The notes under the pieces: model-generated
Told to the model about the DNA's origin: nothing
Seen by the model: only the letters and a program-made list of their open reading frames with translations
The model's database searches: none
Translations under genes and position numbers: made by a program
Shown: piece after piece, positions 33,930 through 45,100 of the stretch
Layout of the letters: each line of letters begins with the position of its first letter
How positions within the stretch are numbered: position 1 is the stretch's first letter
Assembly: GCA_026182355.1 (NCBI GenBank)
Contig: JAPFBL010000323.1
Span: 124,001 to 188,000 of the forward strand
Direction of reading: 5' to 3'
Origin: Hermatobates lingyangjiaoensis
Taxonomy: Eukaryota; Arthropoda; Insecta; Hemiptera; Hermatobatidae
Length of the DNA: 64,000 bases

Positions 33930-34519
33930 CTTTAGCGAATATCTCAAAGAACTTAGTCCATCAATAATTTTCTTTCTCTTTTTTTTTTCGGATTAATATA
34001 TAAGTAGGAAACGAGTTAACCATTATTCATAAGTACCTCACATATGAATTTGTTTTTGTCATTGCAATTAATAATCAACAGTCGAGTAATAATCTGAACA
34101 TTCCGGTTATAGCTGATATGATTGATACCTTATGAAATGTTATTAATTTATATATTTGAATATAACCTCTATATCTGTAGTAGGATACGTATCACCAAAC
34201 GGAAGTAATGTTATCTGTAAATAATTGCTGATTTTTTTTGTGCTGATATATCTTGATTCTGCTTATAACTATGTATAAGTTAACTTATATATATATAGTT
34301 CATATAGAGTAATAAACTATATAACTATAACTAAATGACTACTATGATGTATATTGATCTTAACTTGCTAAATTCAAAAGTATCAGTTTGTCTTTACTTT
34401 GGTTTACTTCGAATTAAATAGATGACGATATTATAAGCATTTAACTTTGGGTATGCTTGTTAGATTTTTCCATAAAATCATTATATCTAAAAAAGTTTAA
34501 CTTAATTATAACAGTTATA

Positions 34520-34664
34520 TTTTATTTAGTCAGAATGACGACATTGGTTATGATAGCGTACGCCATGTGACTCAAATCCTCGTGTTGTCAGTAACCTGAC
34601 ATTACCTCCCTGAAGGAATGAAATATAATGTTAACCTCTTAGTTGTGAAGTTATAGTTAAAAAT
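34520..34664 (+). promoter_or_regulatory. Likely promoter/5' UTR of the METTL2-type gene
   Basis: Less AT-rich than the flanks; contains GCCATGTGACTCA. A TAA at 34632, in frame with the start codon, excludes an N-terminal extension. The transcription start is not determined. Confidence 0.4.
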
Positions 34665-34768
34665 ATGGAATTTGAAATTCCTTATGAAGAAAGTTCAAAC
34701 GCTAAACGAACCCAGTTTGGTCAGAGATATCTTACTGATGAAGATAATGTGTATCACCACAATGCTTG
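34665..34768 (+). CDS. METTL2: METTL2 exon 1
   Basis: Codes residues 1-34 plus two bases of codon 35 (W, completed in exon 2). Donor TTG|GTAAAA. Confidence 0.92.
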
Positions 34769-37700
34769 GTAAAAAAAATTCGCTCTTGTTTAACGAATAT
34801 ATTTTGTTGGAATCTATAAAGGTAAAGTGAAGATATTTGTTTAATGTTATGGCTTGTATAAATAAATTGTACAAGTTTTATGAGAAACTTACAAAGTTAC
34901 AATATTAAAACGATAGTGTACTCGTTTTGCAATAATTTATAGTAATCCATCTTAATGTCAGTTCTCTTGCAAGATTGAAGTAAAAAATTGTGTCCATTAA
35001 CCAGATGTAACTGTGGATTCATATATGATAAAAATAAAAACCTTAAAATTGAATTATGTTAAGGTGTTTGATTGTTTGGTGGAGTCCTTGCTTTGTTATT
35101 TAGTTACATAACAAATTCATAGTAATTTCTGAGTTCCATAATTTTGTATTCGTGAAGATCTAGGTAGTTCATTGATTTATGATATTGTTATCAATTTGAG
35201 CATTATAAGGAAAAATACTGTCACAAGTTTTGAGAAGGTTAGGTAATATAGAAGGAACTAAACTAGTCCACAACTTTTGCAAGGCTTTCGTATATAGCAT
35301 AAAAAAATTAAATTTAAAATAAAAAAAATTAAAAATCATCAATGGATTCCAAATGAATTTTAAGCGAACATGTGTAGAGGATGAGCTTTTAATACATTAA
35401 ACAAAAGCAAGGTACCTGAAATACAAAATGAACTAAACAATTTTGCCGACTTATTGATATCTGAAAATGAATCCTTAAGGTGTGTAATGGCTTCTAGATT
35501 AAAATGAATTGAGATGATGTTTCTTCTTTAATTATATAATGGTAGAATACAAAGAAAAATGTAATTTTAATTTATTTTTATTAATATTTGTAAATGAACT
35601 CACTGATGTATAAGAGCTATTTCAAATTATAAGACGGATTTCATGTGCCGTTCGGTTTGTATACACAATTTTAATTAATTATAACATGAACTTACAACAA
35701 AATATGTACTTCACTTACTGTTTATGCTTAAATAATTTTATTTTATTATAAACCCTGTTGTTAATGTTATAGTGGAATTGAGATGGTATAAAATAGAATA
35801 ATATTTGTATTTAAAGTATAAACTTTATACAAAAGAGTGTTACATTGCTTCATAGTTTAAAATTGACATGCTAGTATTTTCAAGCCATAATATAATCAAT
35901 AATTACGAAATACATAAAAACAAAACAAAATCTGAAGCATACTGATATTTGAACCTTTCTTAAAAACTTTTTTTTCTTTTCTCCTTTTTATTAATCATTT
36001 AAAATAAAAGCTGTAATTTTTGAAATATTTACAAAAAAGTGAAATGTATTTGCAACTTGCCTTTTATTTATAATTCCTAGGAGAGAGTCAAGGTTGGTTT
36101 CATCCGACCACTCGTTATTGAAAAAGCTGTGGGGTAAGAAGGCTTCCCTTTGAAGTTCATAGATAGGACATCTCAATGCTATACGGGCCAAAGTTTCACA
36201 TTCCTGCATATTGCATATTGTACAGAGTTTCTCAGTTTTAATTTTATATAAGCTACCTAGTGGTATAAGCTAGTGTCTATGTGGTTAAAATTGTTTATTT
36301 TTCGATATAATTTGCTGTAAGAAGAGCTTTGTATTCTATGGAAGTCCTGTGACTTAAGTTCATTGGAGTAATTCTTGAGGATTGTGTTTCTTGACTCATT
36401 GCTGATCCTGCTTGTTAGAAAATTTTGATTGTCAACAGTAGTGGCAAAAAACTGTTAATCCTGAGAAACACAATTCAATCTCGTAGCGTTGGTAGGTACA
36501 GTATCCAGGTTATGCAGATGCTCAAAGCGTTTCCTTATAACCTAGTTTCATCTATAGTAGATGAAGTTGATGGTCATTTGCATAATTTTAACTGAGATGT
36601 GCTCAACATGGAACTCTTGTCTTATAACATAAAATTGAGATGATATTATTCTTTAATAATAATATGTTAGAAGACAAACAAAAATGTCATTTTAATTTAT
36701 TTTACTGACATTTGATAATAAACTTCACTAAAATATATTAGCAACTGGAATTAGTAATAAATACTTCATTTATGAATAGTTATTTTAAATCATAAGACAG
36801 AATTCATTTGCTGTTCATTGTATATATACAATTTTATTTAATTAAAACAGAATTTACCACAACATAATATGCTTAACAATTTTTTACTATGAAAAATGTC
36901 TACTTTACTTGTGGGTTGTGCTGTTTAATAACTTTATTTTCTTAAAAACCCTTTAGTTAAAATGATACTATATATATTTAGAAAGTAAATTTGCTTTGGT
37001 TCTTTGCAGGGACCATGTTGAGTGGACTGAAGAACAAGAAGAAGCTGCCAAAAAGATTATTAGTCAGCAATATTCAGTTCAACCGGAACAAAAACTAGTT
37101 GAAGACATCAAGTCGAATTTGTCTCAGAATTGGGACAGTTTTTATGAAATTCATAAAAATAGGTAAATTTTTATGACTTCGCAAGTTTTCAAAGAGTATC
37201 TCAGCTGTCATTATGAGTTCATTACTTTGTTCTGCAATTCATGATAATCTTGAGGGAAGATGGACTAAGATTTATGTTATTCATGGAATGTTTATTGTAT
37301 TTATTACTATTACTGAATTCATTGTGATAATATATATGTACTAGACCAGGGATCTTCAACCTTTTTTACATTGCGACTAATTTTTGACGCCAAAATTTCT
37401 TTGCGACCCTTTAGTGAGAACAAAAAATTAACAACAAATAAAAAAGGGAAAATTAAAATAAATTTGATCAATAGTAACTTTAATGAGATTGTTGTGCTGC
37501 ATTAATAATAAATAAATTATAACGTAGTGCAATCACTTATTATGTGGTATTTACTCATTGTAGGGAAAGAAGTTGATGAAATGGTCTCTACATATAAAAA
37601 TTTAATGGTATAAACAACGCGTTTCGAACACGTAGCTCTTCCTCTACGGGAGGAAGAACACTATATGTTCGAAACGCGTTGTTTGTACCATTAAATTTTT

Positions 37701-40700
37701 ATATGTGGAGATCATTTCATTAACTTTTTTCCCTACAATGAATAAATGAATCATTTATTTAATTTAGTCCTTCCGGTCGCGGAATTTATTTAATTTAGTC
37801 CGCGGTGGTCCGGTTGAAGACGCTTGTGCTAGACTACCCGTGACCCTTTGTGCCACTCAGAAATTATAGCAATAGCAATAGGTATTGAAATAAATTAACT
37901 GAACTTGATTGTCAGGGAAAATTTTGATTGTTGTTTCTTGTTATTAAGGCACGGGAACAGATTCTTATATGACCCAAGCTTTTGATATAGTATTCATAAC
38001 ATGATTCAATATTTATACACACTAAGTATATTTAGGAAAATAAAAATCATTTAAAAGTAAAAAAAAAGCATTTATTTTATGACATAAATAAATAAAACAT
38101 CAATTCATTGTTACGTACACATTCAAATGTATTTAAAACAAACAAAAATTGTAAATTCAAATATTCAATTGATTTACCCAACATAAAATAACATTAATGA
38201 AAGTAATGTGTCTTTGTAATATTATCTTAGAACATCGTATTTGCACTGCCATTTCTGTTCAAGTTTTTTTCTAAATATATTCATTTTTAACTGTAATGTA
38301 ATAGGTGTGTTCTCTAATCGGGGTTCGGTCAATTTTCCAGGAAAAAAAATCAAACTCTCGTTGCCAACGTTTCGGTTTTATTTAAAACCTTTTTCATAGG
38401 CCTACATACTTTTCATACTTACATTTTCATACTTTTTGTAGGCCTATGAAAAAGGTTTTAAATAAAACCGAAACGTTGGCAACGAGAGTTTATCCTAGAA
38501 AATTGACCGAACCCCGATTAGACAACACACACCTATTCTATCAAACGGTCGATATATTATTGAATCTCTAATGTAATAGTTAATAATATATTATAGGCAA
38601 CCCTGACCCCATAATGAGAAATATTATTAAATAATAATAATATAGAAAGTCGAGGCGAGTAATATGATTTGCTATTATGTAATACAATTACAACGAAGCC
38701 AATCACAACAAAAGTAAACTTATAATAATTTCAGGTCTCTATCTCCACGGAAAATGGGGTGAACAAACAAACTCACGAACTTTATATATATAGATGTATC
38801 TAACTGAGATCAGCTTCCCGATGTTAGGGGAATGTTACTCAAACACCAAATTGATTTATAACATCAAATTATAAATGATGTTATAATTTGCTGGGGTTGA
38901 AGTTTTTCTCAAATGTTGTGTCAGAGTGTAAACATTTTTCAATGACTCTTTAACACTCTTGTTTCCGTTGCTGCCTTTTCTTCCTTAAGGGAAATGTATT
39001 CTTTTGATCTAACAGAAAAGATTATTATAAATTAGTGATATATTTGCTAAATGAAAATTAAAAACTTTCTCATTCTTTTTGTTAAGATAACTGCATAATA
39101 TATGAATATGAAATTAAGAGACTGGAGCTGGGATAAAAGGAGGGGATTTGAGGATTAGGAAGGATGTGAAACAAAGGTGGTCAGGCCCAGCCCCTGATCA
39201 CCTTCTCCGCCTCTTTCGTTTGTCCCTGTGTATAACAGGTTAACAGGGTAGCCTCGTGAAGGCCGAAGGTCGGAGTTGAGTGTTAGAGGCTATTGGTAGC
39301 GCTTAATCGCTCCATTACTACCCCTTCAAACACTTAGTGTTCATCATCAAGTTACTTCTGCCTCAGTAAGGTGATGCTGACTCATCAGGAAGTCAAAGGA
39401 CACTGTCTCATCTACTGATCTTTTTCCATGATATAGCATATCTGGTAAGGGAGGTGGAGTCAGGGTTGATATTAAATGTAATAATCAAGGTGGAATCACA
39501 TGAACGTAAACAGGAATTCGTTATTACTCTCTAGTGAATGCAACAAAAAAGTTATTTTTGGGGTATTTCAAAGATTACGTCTCCACACAAAAACAAAGTT
39601 TAATATGAAAACTAACAGCAAATTTCAAACACTTACTGTTTCTCTTCAGATTTACGTCTAAAAAAAATGTTAGATGTAAATTTTAGAACATTAAGTGTTC
39701 GAAACGCGTTGTTAGTTTTTATATGAAACTTTTTTTGTTTTGAGACGTAATTTTTGAAATTCCCTAATATGAGTAATACCACACTATAACAGATTGCACA
39801 AGTAATAAAAAAAAGTAATTTTTACGTACGTGGCATTTATGCTTTTTCCAGGTGTTCTTTTTTTTTTTATAGATCTGCTGAAAGCTATACCTCTATCGCT
39901 GATTTTTCAAAGCGATATTGTATCTCCATATTGATTTTACATTGAGAGTTCTACATTTTGCCTAACTCAAGTATATTTAGAGTACGGACCTTTTTTAACG
40001 AATTCCTGACATCGTACAGGCTCGAGACCGACGGCTTAAAGTCCTCTCCGAGTGACGATCTCCACAGATTTTCCAATTCATATATATAGCTATTGTTTAT
40101 AAGTAGCATCTATATTATTTAAATCTCGAATTTTTTTTTAAATTTATTTGTTATTTTTAGGAGGTATATGTCTTACAAAGACAAGAGTTTTTCTGAAATG
40201 AGAAATTAAGTTTTATCAGATTTGGAGAAGTTTTTGCTAAGCTCGAAAATCATAATTCCTAGTTAGTAGAACCTATCGCAAAGTTGTTATTAAAATAAAT
40301 AAGCATATAAGTTTCATTAATTTATTTCTATTAATTAATTAATTGTTTTCATTTTTCCATTGTGGTTTAAGCTCCATTGATTACATCACGTGCTTATTTA
40401 TTGTTTATATTTTCTGCATTAAATAAATTTAATATAGTTATTGACAAATATATATGCAATTTATGTATTTACAAAGCCATTTTTTTTCCAGGTTTTTTAA
40501 AGATCGTCATTGGTTGTTTACAGAATTTCCAGAAATAGGAAACTTTAATGAAAATGCCTCAACGTCTGAAAACTGTTTAGAAAATTCTTTGTGCAGGCCT
40601 ACAAGGACTATTTTTGAATTAGGCTGTGGAGTTGGTAATACTATTTTTCCAATTTTAGAATACTCTGAAGCTAATAGTATTTTTGTTTATGGCTGTGATT

Positions 40701-42091
40701 TCTCTCAAAAAGCTATCAGCATTATTCAAGAGTCCACAGAATACAATCCTAGCAGGTAAAGTTTATCTAATTATCTACAATTGTTTACTAACTTTTTTAT
40801 TTTTCTACGTTTGTTATATAAAAACCTCACACTTTACTGTGCCGTGTGATTCTTGAAGTGTGCCGCCAAATTTTTTGTATGCATACATTTTGCAGACTTT
40901 TGGAGAATACATTTTGATACCTGGGTATTCATCAAGGAGAAATATAGAATCTAGATCTAGATTCTAGATCATGAAATGAGAGTAGCGTTATCGTTTTTAA
41001 GCCCAAACATAAAAGAAGTTGTCAAAAAAAACGAACCTCAAATTTTGCATTAAATTTAGTTAGTAATTTATCATGAAATAAACATTTTATCTACTTTGTA
41101 ATGCTATTTTACTTTATATTTCATTGAAAATTATCGTCTTCTATTTTTACAGAATATATAGAATTGTAGGTATAACAGTAATTAACTATGTTATTTTAAT
41201 TTATCTAATTGTTAGTGTGCCGCCAAGTTTTTAAATTATTAAAAGTGTACCGTGCCATAAAACAAGGTTGAGAATCACTGACCTAATCTTAAAAGTTGTA
41301 TGTAACCCAACATATCTGGTTGAAATTTATTACAAATGCCCATTCCTGATGACAATACAATACTCAAATATTATTATGTCTATATATCGTCAGGAGGTTT
41401 GGTATTATCTATTAGACTGTACCTTTACATGTTGTATGATGTGGACTTCCTTTTCTTTTCTCTCATAAAGAGAGTTCAGCATTCAGGCAGTGGCATAGCA
41501 AGCGGAGGGAGGGGGGCGGTCCGTCCCGGGCAGCATCTGCCACGGAGGGCGGCATTTTGAGGGTGTAAAAGTAGAAAATAGAAAAATAATTGCCTTTCTT
41601 TTTTTTTATTTATTATTGCTTTCAATTTCTTTTTCCTTCTATAATTATAATCTCTTTTTAGGTGCAATGTCTTTGTTTGTGATATAAGTCAAGAGGAATG
41701 GGATAATGTTCCTTTCAAACCTAACAGTATTGATATTATTGTCTGTATATTTGTCCTATCTGCAATAAATCCAGAAAAGTGAGTACTGTTTTTTTTTTTT
41801 TTTTTTTTTGGCATAATTCATAATTTTCCTACAATATCTATAATTATTAAAATGAAAGTGTTCTTTCACTCTATAGAAATTAACAAATGACGTTCAATTT
41901 GAATTGCAGAGGTCTCCTTTTCTTAAACCACAATATGAAATGGGCAAACAAGACTAAGATCTTTCCACCGTCAGTTGGGGTTTTGACTCTGACGAAGACC
42001 GCTTCTTACGGTTGAAAGATCTTAGTCTTGTTTTCCCATTTCATTGTTCTTTTTATTCTTTTTTCTGTGTCGTGCTTTGTGTAATTTAAAG

Positions 42092-42144
<53 letters not shown>

Positions 42145-45100
42145 TACAAGTATCGACCGTGAAATAGAAATAAAAATTAGAACGGAATAAACTCGTATCT
42201 CGAGGTACCACTGATTTATGGATACCGTTTCAATATGTTGTCATTTCCATAATTAAACCTATTAGCAATAGTTTAGTTTATTTCTTGTGTTCTTTTTAAA
42301 AGCAAACAGATTGATATGTAAACTGATTGTGGAATGTACAGATTCAGGTTTGTGGCGAAGAATATTGAAAAGTATTTGAATGTGGGCGGACTCCTCCTGT
42401 TCAGAGACTACGGCAGGTACGATATGTCTCAACTGAGGTTCAAGTCCGGTCGATGTTTAGGTGAAAACTACTACGCCAGGGGAGACGGTACTACTTCTTA
42501 CTTTTTTACTCAAGGTATTCAAGTAGTTTTATTTTTATTCTTTTTTGTTTCGTTTTTAAATGTACTTTATGAATAATTCAAAATTGGATATCAGTTGTGG
42601 TTTACTTTACTGTTTACCTGAATGTTTCGATGCTTGGGACACTAGTTTTCAGATCTAAACATATCAATGGCAAACCACCAAATGGAAATATTGCAAAATT
42701 GATTTTTAGGTAATTTATTTTTACATCAGTCATCACGATATGCACTTTGCATAGAAGAGGACAGGATATGGAACGTGCATTGTACTTTGTACTCCATTAT
42801 TACTTGGATTCAAATGGCTAACAAACAAAAATACCCTTACTTTGAATTCAAAAGCCAGATCTCCTTCTTTTTATTGTACTCTTCTTGATGGTCAAAGCAT
42901 GATTTAAAGTCATTTGGCACCTTGACTCCCCAGCTTAACATAATGTACACTGCTAAACTGTTTTATTAAAGAACATCGTTGTAGTAAGGCTTTATGTCCA
43001 ACATTGGACAATATCTGAAATGTTAGGTGTCCGTATTACTCGAATGAAATAGCTGATATGTGGGAATATATACCAAACTAAGGACTATGCAAGTAGAAAA
43101 ATCACAATTTAAACAAGTGATGCAATCAATGAAGTCCAAACCACAAGGAAAAAGAAAAACAAAATAAATAAATGTTCTGAAATCATTCAGAAATCATTCA
43201 ATCAAAAATTTGAAATCATTCAATCAAATTTGAAATCATTCAATTTCAAAAGAAATAAATGTCTTCAGAGAGCAAAAAAGCAAGAAAAATAAAGGACTAT
43301 CTCAATGTAAATGGGCTGTAAATAGTCGTGTCCAGACCAAGGGAAATGTTGCCACTATGACAACATGAGGATCATCCAAGTGGATTACTTTCCCCATGTT
43401 GGCATGTCTTTCCGAGATTTAAAAGTCGTGTCCAGACCAAGGGAAATGTTGCCACTATGACAACATGAGGATCATCCAAGTGGATTACTTTCCCCCATGT
43501 TGGCATGTCTTTCCGAGATTTAAAAGTCGTGTCCAGACCAAGGGAAATGTTGCCACTATGACAACATGAGATCATCCAAGTGGATTACTTTCCCCATAGT
43601 GGCATGTCTTTCCGAGATTTAAAAGTCGTGTCCAGACCAAGGGAAATGTTGCCACTTTGACAGTATGAGGATCATCCAAGTGGATTACTTTCCCCCAACC
43701 ATGTTGGCATCTCTTTCCGAGACTTAAAAGGAAAAGCCTTTTAAATCCCGGAAAAAACTTCTTTCGGTTTAAGAGAAGAGGTTACTTTTTTTACCTATCA
43801 AAAGGTAGGTAAAGAAATTGACAAATTTTAACTTTTAAAATAACTTAAAATAATCAATCTTAAGTTCCAATATAACATAAAATACAATGGAACTTAAACT
43901 GACGGATCTTAACTTCCAAGTTAAGAAGTATACTACCATACTACTCCAGTATACAAGATAAATCGGTATTATATACTAATATCTTATTTTAGTTGCTGAT
44001 TATTGTTTAAGCTATTTCTTTTCATTATTAAAATTATTCTAGATTTATTTCAACAGGAAAGTAAATTGTTTTTATTAGAAAATATGGCAACCCTGAATTT
44101 CGTACCATAAAAAGGTACTTATTTAACTTAACTTAAAAACTTAATGTGGTTTTCATAATGGGAAGCAATCGTTTTTTATTATTATTTGAGAGTGACTATA
44201 GCACTGCGTCTTAAAAACAAAACTATTGTACTTCCTCCCTTCTGTACTGAGGACTTATCAGTTTCAGTACTTATTACTTCATTGTTGTCCTGGGGACGGA
44301 AAGTGTGGCTCATTTGTTCATCGATACCCACTTTTATGATTAGAAAACCCACATGAATGGACTGATTCTACTTCTGTACTTTATTAAAGTAGAAAGTCCT
44401 TTAGTGAGCACCTGATATCGTCTATATAACATAAAATGATGACTTTTAACTTGCAGTTATAACTCAATTTCACTTGCAGTAATTGTCTCAATTAATACTG
44501 AAAATACTAGGAATTAATAATGAATTATGTGTTTTTAATTTTTCCATAGAGTCATTTGTTCTTAAAATATTTAGCTATGAGCTTTTTTATATTTTTTATC
44601 GCTGAAATGTGCTTTTCGTAATGGGAAGCAATCTTTTTATTATTATTATTATTATTATTTGAGTGTGACTGTAGCACTGCGTCTTAAAAAAAAAACTATT
44701 GTACTTCCCCCCCTTCTGTACTAAAGTACCCAAGCAGTTAGTTTCAACGCCTCCAAGAAACTCAGCACTTTTGCTGGTCAAGCAATCGATTAGTATCAAA
44801 AGCAATATCGCATGTTCAATATACATTTTATTTTCATGGAGTTGCAGAAATCATCTGACTTTAAGTCTTCTACGTAGAACTGTTCAAGAAGTATTCCATG
44901 ATACCACTTTGGTTTATTAATAAAGAACATACAAGGAGGTGAACCCGTTAAAATGATGGGAAAATATTCATTAACTGTGCAATCTGTTATAGTGTGGTAT
45001 TTACTCATTGTCAGGAAAGTATTAAGTCTCGACACAAAAACGTTTCTTGTAATAAACTTTTTTTGTGTCGAGACTTAATACTTTTCCTAATCTTAAGATG

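Noticed and set aside
43372..43575. Frame through the 100-bp tandem array
   Set aside because: The unit is not a multiple of three in all copies and the frame has no family resemblance.
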